A stretch of DNA of 64,000 nucleotides, taken from the NCBI GenBank assembly GCA_001970955.1, contig MPUH01000198.1, positions 1-64,000 of the forward strand. Reading direction: 5' to 3'. Positions 8,524 through 18,222 of the stretch are shown one piece after another (within the stretch, counting starts at the first letter, position 1; each line of letters starts with the position of its first letter). The notes beneath the pieces were generated by a model. The model saw only the letters and a program-made list of their open reading frames with translations, ran no database searches and was not told where the DNA came from. The DNA is from Stentor coeruleus (Eukaryota; Ciliophora; Heterotrichea; Heterotrichida; Stentoridae). The position numbers and the translations under genes are program-made.

Positions 8524-10437
8524 TTAACTAAGGAGTTGGTTTTCTAGTAATTGTTGTTTATGCAATAGTCTTTGATATTGTCTCCAAATAGGAATTTTTC
8601 CTTTTATAGCTCCACCATAAAGCGCAGCTTCTCTAACAGCAAACATAAAAAGTCCAGTCAAAGCACAAAATTCAGTATAATACTGTGGTTGAAGCAAATT
8701 ATCTTTACCATATAACATTGCTTCAAGTTTGTCAATATTTTCATTACTAAAATCGAACGACCCAATTTTCTCTATAATATACTTATCAATGTTTTTTTTG
8801 TTTTTTTCCTTATCTTTAGCATTTTGTAAAAACTCCTGACAAACTTTCCATGCTTCTTGATTATCTTCAGGCAAATCAATTTTCATCAATAAAAAAAACA
8901 GTTTGAAAACCCAAATAACTTCTTCTCGTGGTATACTATTTGGGTAAAACTTTTCATCATCCATTGTAGTTAAAAGACTTAATGCGCTTTTAGCACCAAC
9001 AGAAAGCTCAAAAGGTTTTTCTATATTTAATTCATCTTCATTAGTGCTATTTTTTATTGCACTAATCTGTATCTGTATTTCTTCTAAAGATAACTGCGGC
9101 ATGGGCACTGGACTAGTGATTCTTTCATCTGATTTACCAGCAGGATCATCATTATTTTCTTGAATCACTTCATTGGTTTGAGTTTTTGACTCTTCAGTTA
9201 CTATTGGAGCTTTAGTTTCTTCAACTTTTTCTTGAGGTTTTTCTGGCTCTTTTTCTTGAGGTTTTTCTGATTCCTTTTCTTGAGGTTTTTCTGATTCCTT
9301 TTCCTGAAGTTTTTCTGGCTCTTTTTCTTGAGGTTTTTCTGGCTCTTTTTCTTGAGGTTTTTCTGGCTCTTTTTCTTGAGGCTTTTCTGGCTCTTTTTCT
9401 TGAGGCTTTTCTGGTTCCTTTTCTGTGACTTTAACTGAGGGTTCTGGACTTTTGACTAATCCTTCAGGCCTTGGGGAATTAGCTTTTGGTGACCTAGTCG
9501 AACCAATTCGGGACTCAGCTTTTTTCTTTTTCTCTTCTTCGGGCTTTTTTTTGGTTTCTTCTGCTTTTTTCTTGTTTTCTTCAGATTTCTTTTTGTTTTC
9601 ATCTTCTTTTTCTTTTTTCTTTTTTTCTTCTTCTTTTTTCTTTTGTTTTTCTTCTTCGGATTTCTTTTTCTGTTCCTCTGCTTTAGCTTTTTTCTCTAAG
9701 TCCTCTTGTTTTTTCTTTTCTTTTTCTTCATCAGCTTTTTTCTTTGCTTCTTCCTTTTTTTTATCATCTTCTTCTTTTTTCTTTTGTTTTTCTTCTTCAG
9801 CTTTTTTTTTAGCTTCTTCTTTTTTCTTATCATCTTCTTCTTTCTTTTTTTGCTTTTCTTCTTCAGTTTTCTTTTTGGCTTCATCCGCTTTCTTTTTGGC
9901 TTCTTCTTTCTTTTTATCTTCTTCTTCTTTTTTCTTAGCAGCTTCTTTTTTCTTAACTTCTTCTTCTTCTTTCTTTTTTTGTAAGGCTTCTTTTTTCTTA
10001 GCATCTTCTTCCTTTTTTTTAGCTTCATCCTCTTCTTTCTTTTTTTGAAGTGCTTCTTTCTTTTTAGCATCCTCTTCAGCTTTTTTCTTTTTAGCTTCTT
10101 CTTGTTTAGCTTTGTATTCTTCCTTTTTATCATCAGGTTTTTTCTTGTCCTCGTCCTTTTTCTGGCCTTTTTTTGAATCTGGGATAAAGGGTCTTTGTAG
10201 TGTTTCAGCTTTATGATGTGCCCTAGATGTCAATGCTCTTGGCACACCATCACTTTCTTCACTAGGAGATCTTAATACTCTACTTGGCATTTTTTTTTTA
10301 ACAAGTTCCGCAACGCTTTGCAATTTTGTGATAGTATCTTGTAATTTAACTTTTTGGGATTCTAGTGTGCTTTGAAGATCGTTTATTTTGTTACCAACTA
10401 CACTAGCTACATCTATTTTGAGTTGCTCCCAATCCAT
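8524..10437 (-). CDS. Lys/Glu-rich low-complexity protein with a folded C-terminal domain, 637 aa
   Basis: ATG at 10435-10437, TAA stop. Residues 1-50 form an amphipathic helix. A Ser/Arg linker follows, then about 220 residues built almost only of Lys, Glu, Ala and Asp, predicted as a long single charged helix. Next are eight copies of an EKEPEKPQ-type octapeptide. The last ~190 residues are ordinary globular sequence (for example REEVIWVFKLFFLLMKID and TEFCALTGLFMFAVREAALY) that I cannot assign to a family. The layout suggests a rigid spacer between a small N-terminal helix and a binding domain, as in cytoskeletal linkers. That is inference. Several long frames on either strand in this region are by-products of the repetitive composition. 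Confidence 0.8.
   Translation of the reverse strand: MDWEQLKIDVASVVGNKINDLQSTLESQKVKLQDTITKLQSVAELVKKKMPSRVLRSPSEESDGVPRALTSRAHHKAETLQRPFIPDSKKGQKKDEDKKKPDDKKEEYKAKQEEAKKKKAEEDAKKKEALQKKKEEDEAKKKEEDAKKKEALQKKKEEEEVKKKEAAKKKEEEDKKKEEAKKKADEAKKKTEEEKQKKKEEDDKKKEEAKKKAEEEKQKKKEEDDKKKEEAKKKADEEKEKKKQEDLEKKAKAEEQKKKSEEEKQKKKEEEKKKKEKEDENKKKSEENKKKAEETKKKPEEEKKKKAESRIGSTRSPKANSPRPEGLVKSPEPSVKVTEKEPEKPQEKEPEKPQEKEPEKPQEKEPEKPQEKEPEKLQEKESEKPQEKESEKPQEKEPEKPQEKVEETKAPIVTEESKTQTNEVIQENNDDPAGKSDERITSPVPMPQLSLEEIQIQISAIKNSTNEDELNIEKPFELSVGAKSALSLLTTMDDEKFYPNSIPREEVIWVFKLFFLLMKIDLPEDNQEAWKVCQEFLQNAKDKEKNKKNIDKYIIEKIGSFDFSNENIDKLEAMLYGKDNLLQPQYYTEFCALTGLFMFAVREAALYGGAIKGKIPIWRQYQRLLHKQQLLENQLLS
9218..9427 (-). 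repeat. 24-bp tandem repeat encoding EKEPEKPQ
   Basis: About eight tandem copies of a 24-bp unit within the Lys/Glu-rich gene. Variants include a Leu for Pro and two Ser for Pro changes. The unit length keeps the frame, so copy number can vary without breaking the protein. Confidence 0.9.
9500..10150. repeat. ~650-bp homopyrimidine/homopurine-biased tract
   Basis: The plus strand is almost entirely T and C (TTC, TTT and CTT triplets) and the coding strand almost entirely A and G, because it encodes Lys and Glu. Coding-strand order is irregular, not a simple repeat. Such tracts can adopt triplex structure and are prone to slippage and assembly error. Confidence 0.85.
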
Positions 10438-11191
10438 TAATTTAATTATTAAGATTTAATTTTTATTTGTATTTGATGAACTGTAGTGGCTTAAATACAT
10501 AAAGTTAATTTCACTGTAAATCATGGATTTATTGTTTCGATATTAATATAAAATTATAATTAGATATTCATATTTTGATCATTTTTTACTAAGATTAAAT
10601 ATATATCACAATATTAAATAGCTAAAATTTCATGAAATTGTACTAGCATTTGGTGAAATTATAGATAATACTATATAAGAATTGAAAAAAACAATAAAAG
10701 CATAGAATTTAGTAGATCTAATTGCTTAAAAAAGACTATATTGCAACTATTGATATTATCTTGGAAAATATACCATTTCTGTGAAATGCTATACAACTTA
10801 TAATATAATTTTTTTACCTTATTAAAAAAATACACTTCCTCCAAAGTATAAGGAATATTTGTATTAACTTTAATTTTCCTAAAGCTTTTCTCTTCATTAT
10901 ATTCTAAACCACATAACCAATAATAATCATCTTTCACATAAATATTTTATATAACATATTCAGTAATACATTTTATCATTCTTATCAAAATATAATAATC
11001 TTTAATAAATACATCTAACTTCATAATACTATCATACCTTCCTTCATACAACAATCACTATAAAACCTATAAAATTCATTCATAAAATTCAATCAAAAAA
11101 TTCCTCAAGGTAAAACTTAAATTTTTCTCTAAAGGTCTTTTATTTGCCAATATAAACAATAATTTATATATCTAGAATAATAAATTTATAA
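10438..11191. other. intergenic, AT-rich, with a short open stretch
   Basis: Holds an 88-codon minus-strand open stretch at 10671-10937 that begins with GTG and has no upstream ATG. Its middle (YYWLCGLEYNEEKSFRKIK, then NIPYTLEEVYFFNKVKKL) has coding-like composition, so it may be the remnant of a gene. No second exon or family match could be found. Confidence 0.35.
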
Positions 11192-11491
11192 ATGGAAGAT
11201 AGGCTTACAAGTGCGAGTGATTTGGATTGCTCACGAGGTTCTGACTTTACTTATTGCAAGGACCTGAAAAATTATATAGCCACTGATATAGAAATCATAA
11301 AGAAAACTTATCAAAAAAGGAAAAATATTATGAGGAAGTATAGTATATCCTTGAACAATACTAAACATCGTAATATCCTCGATGTTGGAAATGCAGAATT
11401 ATGTATTAGACCTGATGTAATGACAAGTGACACACCTGTCGAGAAATTTACACCTAGAACAAGGCCAAGTTTGGAATCTGGAAATACTTAA
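11192..11491 (+). CDS. small hypothetical protein, 99 aa
   Basis: ATG in the usual A-rich context (aatttataaATG), TAA stop. The protein is polar, with no membrane segment. The centre is a basic helix (KKTYQKRKNIMRKYS), and the tail TPVEKFTPRTRPSLESG contains Thr-Pro pairs that could be phosphorylation sites. Base use (GCG, TCA CGA, GAC) is unlike surrounding intergenic DNA, supporting a real gene. Family unknown. Confidence 0.5.
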   Translation: MEDRLTSASDLDCSRGSDFTYCKDLKNYIATDIEIIKKTYQKRKNIMRKYSISLNNTKHRNILDVGNAELCIRPDVMTSDTPVEKFTPRTRPSLESGNT

Positions 11492-12630
11492 GGAGGAAGA
11501 TTAGATTAGTTGTATAATTAATAAAAAAAATATATAAACAAAACTAGGATATTCAATTGTGAGGCTAAGTTTTATAGAGGTTTTAGGATTGTTGAAGAAA
11601 ATTGTTTTTGGGTGAGTATGATTTTTTTGTGATGTTTTATTGAGAGGGAGGATATAAGATATAAGATTTATTATCGGATTTTTGGGTGCTAGCTTTCATT
11701 GATAATGATTTTTTGGAGGATGACTTTCTGATATAAATTATATATTTTTTTTTGGAAGATAAGGCAATTGGTGAGAATGAGTGAATAAAAATAGATAAAA
11801 CGATTGTAAGCAAATAAGAAATGATATGAATTAGGAATAATAGAAAAGGATATAATGCGACTTTTGTAAAGATAAAGTTATTATGAGTTGAATGAATTCA
11901 GCATTTTCAGCAAAAGGCAAATTAAAGATTACTTGAGAAAATTAATGCTTTTAAGGTAGTAACTCTATAAATATAAAAAAAATATTATGATTGCAGCAGT
12001 TAAGCATTATCTTAAACTTCAATGCTCATTATAGTTTTTTGTTAGGCTTAATAAAATTAAGTCATAATAATATTATATAAACTAAAATACCTTTATTAGT
12101 TATCAAATACATGTATTTTCTAACTTCTATAATATTTAATGCATTATACCTACTATCTATAGTAATAAAACTGTTTTATTCCTTACAATGATCATAAGGC
12201 TAAAGTTAAGCATATTTGATATATAACTATTAAACCAGTCTCTAAATTTTATTCATAAAACCATGCAGCCTTAAATTAATAACCCAAATCTTTTCTAATT
12301 TATTACTGACAATTCAATATAAGCAGCATAAAGCTAATAAAAAACTTCAAGCCTTACCAATAATGCATAAATTCAATATCATTAATTATCAAAAAATAAA
12401 TCTTTCCTCATCAAATCCTCCCATTCCCTAATTTTACTTAATCCTTATCTTAAATCACATATAAAACTTTTCCCTTATTACATTCCAACCTCCCTCTCTT
12501 CCAACTCATAATCCTTACCTATAAAATTTCAATTCTCTTACCAAAAAAAAAACTCTATTAATTCTATAAAATTATCCTAAACCACCAACTTACCTTAAAA
12601 ATTTCTGATTCAAGATATTTATATGACTGT
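11492..12630. other. intergenic between convergent genes, with strand-skew switch
   Basis: No gene seen. The plus strand is G-rich just after the plus-strand gene (11540-11760) and C-rich just before the end of the minus-strand gene (12400-12600), so both 3' flanks are G-rich on their own coding strand. Confidence 0.5.
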
Positions 12631-13941
12631 CTAACTATTAAATCTCGGCATTTTCTTAAGCACAAAAGTGTCCAAATTAAACTGATAAATATTCATGTTC
12701 ATATCAACAAAGTAAGCCATTCTTCCTCGTATTACAGGCTTGCTTGTAGTGGACTCAAATTGTGCTCCACTGGAAATATTAATCCAATTTTCCAAGTTAT
12801 TCATGTCACAAACAAATATATTCGGCTTAGTAAGCAAAATAACTCTATTTTTATCTTGTATCAACAAATTATCAGTACCAAAAGTCAAACCTTTAGACAC
12901 AATTGAATAATTATCATCTTTTGTATTATAAATCTGAAGGAAATTTGATGCACCCGAGATCAAAATTTTATCATTTATTGCAACAGCGCTTGTATTCCCA
13001 ATATTTGAAGGAAGATTTGATATGCTGACTACAATTTTATTATCCAAGTCAATACGGTCACAAAAGCATGTGGAGTTGTTGAACCAGCCACCAAAAAGGT
13101 AGATGTTCTGGTTTAGATAAGTCGCACAAGCTCTCATTCTTGGTCTTATTCTTGGTAAAGTTTCAGAAGTATTAGTTTTTAAATCTATGATATAAGAGTT
13201 TTCTCTATATGAATCAGAAAAACCCCCTGATGTAAATACTTTGCCTCCTGGGATTTCACATATAGCAGCCAGATGTCCCTGATCTTCACTGATTTCAATC
13301 GGCTTAACTTTAGATTTACAAGAAATCGGGTCGAATTCAACTAAACTTTTTGTGTTGTCTTCAAAAAAGTACAACTTATTATCAAGATAAGGCCATTTAT
13401 CCTTATCATCTTCAATATCTGATTCAATATTCTCAGCTAAACTAAGCGAGTCTATGATATTTACGAGTTTATATGCTTCAAATTTCAAATCTTCAACTTC
13501 TAACCCGCTTGTCACATTTTTCATTTCTTTTTCTATATCTTTTAATGTAACATCATCTGATAGTCTGTAACGTTCAGTTGAAAGTATTGGGAATTCATTG
13601 CTTTCAACTAAGCCTTGAATGTATTTTTTGCATATTTTTTTCCTTTTACTCAAGCCTTTAACTAGAAAATTCCCTGCTTTATTGAGACATTGTAAGGTTT
13701 CTGTGAGGACTGAGATGGATTCGGTAAAGTTTTGGAGAGTTTTTTTAAGAGCTCTAGTTGTTTCTGTTTTCAAGATAGGACTTAGTGGCTTGAAAACTGA
13801 TTCTGGGTTATGAATGAGCTCGGGAGAACTGTTTATGTGGGCTTTGAAGTGTTTAGAACATGCAATGATTGTAGTGTCACTGCAATGGCAAACAAAAGAT
13901 GCAGACTTCTTGCATGAAATATAAGAACACTTAATATCCAT
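12631..13941 (-). CDS. B-box zinc finger and kelch-like protein, 436 aa
   Basis: ATG at 13939-13941, TAG stop. Residues 1-45 carry a B-box-like pattern (CSYISCKKSASFVCHC, then ACSKHFKAH) binding zinc through Cys/His pairs. Residues ~60-115 are helical, as in B-box/coiled-coil proteins. From ~185 the protein has kelch-type beta-propeller blades, seen best in AAICEIPGGKVFTSGGF and ATYLNQNIYLFGGWFNNS. The blades are irregular, and only about five are discernible. There is no RING domain, so it is more likely a scaffold or substrate adaptor than an E3 by itself. The B-box resembles that at the N-terminus of the zinc-finger gene near 58 kb. Confidence 0.8.
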   Translation of the reverse strand: MDIKCSYISCKKSASFVCHCSDTTIIACSKHFKAHINSSPELIHNPESVFKPLSPILKTETTRALKKTLQNFTESISVLTETLQCLNKAGNFLVKGLSKRKKICKKYIQGLVESNEFPILSTERYRLSDDVTLKDIEKEMKNVTSGLEVEDLKFEAYKLVNIIDSLSLAENIESDIEDDKDKWPYLDNKLYFFEDNTKSLVEFDPISCKSKVKPIEISEDQGHLAAICEIPGGKVFTSGGFSDSYRENSYIIDLKTNTSETLPRIRPRMRACATYLNQNIYLFGGWFNNSTCFCDRIDLDNKIVVSISNLPSNIGNTSAVAINDKILISGASNFLQIYNTKDDNYSIVSKGLTFGTDNLLIQDKNRVILLTKPNIFVCDMNNLENWINISSGAQFESTTSKPVIRGRMAYFVDMNMNIYQFNLDTFVLKKMPRFNS

Positions 13942-14530
13942 TTATTATGATAAAATGATTCGGTCGTCAATGAGCTTTTTTATAAGAAGTATATTGAATT
14001 AATATTATGATTGAAATGGATGGGAAAAGAATTGGGAAGTTAGGGANTGAAATAAGGATAAAAAGAAGGTGATTTTTTATAAGAAGTATATTGAATTAAT
14101 ATTATGATTGAAATGGATGGGAAAAGAATTGGGAAGTTAGGGAAAGATTTTATTTAAGAAGGATTTTTTTAGGAAAAGGATGAGATTTTGTTGTAGGATA
14201 TGTAAAAAAGTGGATTTAATTTTAGAAAATTGATTTGCTGATGACTTAAAAATGGGCTTGGAATTCAAGTTTTGGCTTTTTCATTGTTAAGCATGAAATA
14301 GTGAGGGTTTAATTTATAAGTGTAAGTTTAGGTTTTGAATAATAATAAATAGATTCTTGATGATATTCTAAGTTAGATTATAAAGGTTATAGCAGATAAG
14401 TTTAAGTTTTTTAGAATAAAATTTTATATTATAAATTCATATTTTTAGTAAGTCTAAAATTTCTTTATTTGCATTATAATTAAAATGTGACGATCTTATC
14501 TAACTAGCAAGATCCCAAGCTAGTAAGTCA
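13942..14530. repeat. assembly join: ~71-bp direct duplicate flanking an N
   Basis: 13976-14046 and 14073-14143 are the same sequence, with N at 14047 and 25 unique bases between. This pattern recurs at two other N positions and looks like an unmerged overlap. The rest of the stretch up to 14530 has no gene. The plus strand just after the minus-strand gene start is G-rich. Confidence 0.75.
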
Positions 14531-15733
14531 TTATATTTTCCTAATCTTAGCAGTGACTGAATTGATATTAGATTGACAAATAGACAACTCAAGCTCAAGG
14601 TCATTTTTTCTCTTAACCGCACTAGGGTTTCTTGACTCAGCTAATTTTTCCAGTTCATTTTCAAGTTTATACTTTTCTTGTGTAAGTGAGCTTAATTTGC
14701 TTTGTAAATTAACCAAGATATTAGGATTTGGGTCATTACGACTAGGCCCTGTTTTCCAATTAAGCGCCTCAGTCACATTATTACTAGTATTAATAATAGT
14801 CCTCACAGGCATATAATCTTTTTTCCTACCCCACTGTTCCTCATTTCTCAAATCATTTTCGCCACCAAACTCATTCCTCCTCCTTCTATCTTCAGGACTG
14901 AAATCCCTTTGATAACCTTCATTATTACTAACAATTTTCCCTTTATTCATTATAATTTCTCCAGCAGACAAGCGTTTATTTCTATCTTTTCTTGAAATCT
15001 CAGTTTCATCAGGACTATATTCTCTTCTATATGAGCTTTCATTATAATCCTCTGTATTTTTTAAAGGTTTTTTTATATCTGCTTCTTCATTAGTTTCTAT
15101 TTGTTTTTTCAATTGAAAGGCTTGATTTCTTAAATACTCATTTTCTTTTTGTAATGATGACTAGATGATTATTACATTTCTATATTCTGCTGCTTCAAGT
15201 CTTCTTCTTAATTCTGCGTTATCGAAATTCAAATGTTCAAGTTCAGAAAAATGTTTTCTTTGGAGTTCAAGTAATTGAGATTCTAATAAATGTATTTGAT
15301 GATGAGATTTTTGAAGATCTAAATATGTGGACTCTTCACGAAGTTTAATTGAAGCAAGTTCTTGTTTAAGCATTTCTATGTCGCGTTGGGTTTGGAAATC
15401 TTCTCTTGTTTCTTTACGGTCAGAAGATGACTTTTTTTCTATAAAAAGTTCTCTTTCTAGTTCGTTGACTCGTCTGGAAACGTTGCCTTTGTAGGAATCC
15501 ATGTCGTCTTCTTTGGATGATTTCATTTTTGTTGCCATTTGGTCCAGCATTTCTGCTTGTTCAGTTAACATTTCTCTAACTTTTTCTGGAGGCAGGTTGC
15601 TTTGCATTGCTAAGAGCAAGTGAGGAGGGATTAATGGCATTGACATACCTGGGATACTTTCCATCCCCATTGGCAGACCTGGAAAACCTGAAGGAAGGTT
15701 TGGTGGACCTGAAAATTTTTGATCATGGTACAT
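14531..15733 (-). CDS. coiled-coil protein with a 15-nt intron, 395 aa
   Basis: Exon 1 is 15733-15176 (186 codons, ATG at 15731-15733). Intron 15175-15161 (GTAATAATCATCTAG, phase 0) ends in an in-frame TAG. Exon 2 is 15160-14531, TAA stop. The N-terminus is Pro/Gly/Met-rich (GPPNLPSGFPGLPMGMES), followed by a short helical segment (LPPEKVREMLTEQAEMLDQM). From ~85 to 200 runs a long coiled coil that crosses the splice site, which confirms that both parts form one gene. The second part has an Arg/Asp-rich disordered region and ends with a second coiled coil of ~60 residues. Function unknown, structural role likely. Confidence 0.85.
15161..15175 (-). other. 15-nt spliceosomal intron
   Basis: GTAATAATCATCTAG. 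Removing it joins two coiled-coil halves in frame (phase 0). Confidence 0.9.
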
Positions 15734-16390
15734 TTTTATTATTAAAATCAGGGAAGGTGGGAGGTGATTAAGATGGTAATATAATAAAGAAAAATTATGG
15801 TTTTGTTAAAGAAGAGGATGATTTTGATATTTTTATTAAATTATGAGAATTTTATATGAAGATAGATAGTCTAGTTGATGCTTTTTTTAAGAAAAGATTT
15901 GAATTGAGTTTTTATTTCTGGAATAGAATTTTGGTTTAGTAAGAATAAAGTATTATAATAGTTTTTGATAAATTTATCCTAGGATATATATATGATAATG
16001 GTGGAAATAATTTTTAATATAGTTATTAGAGTTGTGTGTAAATAATCAATCATGATAAGTTTGATTAGACTTCAAATGTGATTATTTTAGGAAGGTTTAT
16101 TGAATCTAATGAAATTTAACTTGTTGCATTTCATAGAATTAATATTTTTGTGATNTATATTGCCACTGAAATAACAAAAGAATTATAATTTTAAAAAATC
16201 ACTATGCAAATTTTAATAAATTTTGCTGTTCTATAAGGAGATATTTTATAGCACTTCAATCTTTATCATGCTTGCTAACATTTTTGAGACACCCTTAATT
16301 CAATAAAATTACCATAAGTGAATAACAATAAAAATGAAATAATTATAAACTATATTTATTAGAAAACTAGTAAAATCATTCCTATAAAGT
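15734..16390. other. intergenic, AT-rich, with a gap N at 16155
   Basis: No gene seen. The first ~60 bases are G-rich on the plus strand (the 5' flank of the minus-strand gene). The N at 16155 has no obvious flanking duplicate, unlike the other three. Confidence 0.5.
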
Positions 16391-16640
16391 AAAGTAGAGA
16401 GATAGTTAGGTTGGTGGGGTTATAACCTCGTCCGGTCCAGATTTGAGAGTCCTGTGACCTCTTTCTTTCAGCTGATTCGGGATGGTGTATCACTCGTCGT
16501 CTTTAATAATTTACTCGTTGACTTTTCCAGTAGTTCTTTAAAGTTTCTTTTTTGAGAGTGAGTCTTGCGTTTATTTTGTTTTTCCTTGTGAAGCCTAATT
16601 TTTTAAGGCATACCTTGAAGTTCTTGTATTGTTCATATTC
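16391..16640. other. unexplained GC-richer island
   Basis: About 250 bases, with a core (16410-16505) near 45-50% G+C in surroundings of about 25%. The core holds the palindrome GGTTATAACC at 16418-16427 and clusters such as CCTCGTCCGGTCC. No tRNA, 5S, snRNA or SRP signature was recognised. On the minus strand a frame of ~80 codons has only one TAA, but no family is evident. It could be an unassigned structured RNA, a decayed gene or foreign DNA. Confidence 0.35.
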
Positions 16641-16883
16641 CTATACTAATAATTTATTAAATAGTATAATAAACCTATTATTACACCCCATCAATATTTT
16701 TAATTAAGCAATATTTCTGGGCTTCTTACCAATTTTAATTTAATAAATTGTAAATATCTTCTAAAATTTATAATAAAAATCACACAAAGTATTATTTTTT
16801 CAATTCATAAGTTAAAACTCATCTTTTTACACACAAAAAATTAAAAAATGCATTTCTATTAATAATTACTATTAGTAAATAAG

Positions 16884-18044
16884 ATGCAGAAAATAACGAG
16901 CTCTGAACAAGATCTAAATTTCGAAGAATATGCAAGAATGAGAAATTCTCAAAAGTTTTCAGAAAATGACAAGATAGCGATAAGCTTGAAAATCCCATGT
17001 GACGACATATCTCCAGACAGCTCGAAAAAAATTCATAGGCGAAATTCTAATTCAACTCGTGTAAGCCCTCTTCCTCTATACAGCCCAAGGTCGACTAAGC
17101 CTCGCTCACCAAACAATGAAGAAAACGATACAAAAAACTATCCAGAAAAATATCAAGGGACAAAAAAGCCCTCAAATCAATCATTTGAAGCACAATTCCC
17201 ATCAAGTATGTACGAAGAAATATCTTCGCTAAAAATAAAAATCCTCAATCTTGAACAAACAATAAAAACCCTCAATATCGAAAACGAGTCTCTAAAGCAC
17301 TTCAAATTTGAATGTCAGCTTTTAAGAAATGAACTTGATTTAGCTTATGATACAATAAAAACTTTACAACCCACAAAAACCCCTGAAATCAAAGAAGAGT
17401 CTACAAAAAGGTTGATACAAAACTTTGTAATGTCTCTGTCGGGTAGTCAAACATTGAAAAAATCAGGTTCGACAGATATTGATTCTTTAAAGTATGAATT
17501 AGCAAATGAAAAAGAAAATTCCAATATGTATAGAAAACAATTTGAAATGCAAGAAGCACTTTGTAAAAAATACATGAATGAAAAGGTTATGTTAGAAGAA
17601 ATGGTTACGATATTGAAATTAAATGATGGGAAAATAAATGAAGGAATTGTGGATGAAGGGTCAGTAGGGTATTTGAAAAGGAAAAATACAGAGTATTTAG
17701 GGAAAATAATAAAAACTGCAGATGAGTTGTTTGAAAAAAATATGCATATAAAGAGTTTGTCAGAACAGAGAGAAATAATTGTTAAGGAATTGAATCTTAC
17801 TAAAGAAAACTCTAAAGAAATGCCTGAACTTAAACAGCATATATCATTTTTACTACAATTGATTAGAAATATGAGAAGCAATATAAAAAAAGCTGCCTCA
17901 AAGCATGCAGATCCAACTAAATCTAAAGACACTCTTAATGTGTCAAATGATTTAATTACCGATATATCAGAAATTGCGAGAAAGTCTAAATTAGAAATAT
18001 GTGATGCAGTTAGGCAAATGATGAGTTCTCGAAGGAGTTTGTAA
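16884..18044 (+). CDS. coiled-coil protein, paralogue 1 of a tandem pair, 386 aa
   Basis: ATG start, TAA stop. Residues ~1-110 are disordered and Ser/Pro-rich (SPLPLYSPRSTKPRSP). From ~110 the protein is an almost continuous coiled coil. The C-terminal ~130 residues match the next gene downstream through the spaced pattern ADELFEK, then IK, KEL, LLQLIRNMR. It therefore belongs to a small local family made by tandem duplication. Same strand as its paralogue and separated from it by under 200 bases. No known domain otherwise. A cytoskeletal or basal-body role would be a guess. Confidence 0.75.
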   Translation: MQKITSSEQDLNFEEYARMRNSQKFSENDKIAISLKIPCDDISPDSSKKIHRRNSNSTRVSPLPLYSPRSTKPRSPNNEENDTKNYPEKYQGTKKPSNQSFEAQFPSSMYEEISSLKIKILNLEQTIKTLNIENESLKHFKFECQLLRNELDLAYDTIKTLQPTKTPEIKEESTKRLIQNFVMSLSGSQTLKKSGSTDIDSLKYELANEKENSNMYRKQFEMQEALCKKYMNEKVMLEEMVTILKLNDGKINEGIVDEGSVGYLKRKNTEYLGKIIKTADELFEKNMHIKSLSEQREIIVKELNLTKENSKEMPELKQHISFLLQLIRNMRSNIKKAASKHADPTKSKDTLNVSNDLITDISEIARKSKLEICDAVRQMMSSRRSL

Positions 18045-18222
18045 CTCACTTAATTCTAAAGATTCAAATTCTTTTCAATCTTAAAATATATATTTCAATA
18101 AAATCTGTAATTCTTTTATAATGATTACTAGGACTATATGCTATAAAATAAAAATCGAATTTCTCAAACTTTATAAGCTAAAAACCTTATAAAAACAGTT
18201 GCTTTATTATAAATAGTTGTAT

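Noticed and set aside
9425-10133. Long open frames on both strands of the Lys/Glu region, rich in Phe/Ser or Lys/Arg.
   Set aside because: They are shadows of the polypurine tract, where stops are rare in any frame. The gene from 8524 to 10437 explains the region.
16410-16500. tRNA or 5S rRNA in the GC-richer island (a GATTTGAGAGTCC resembles a B box).
   Set aside because: No cloverleaf, A box or 5S arms could be drawn around it.
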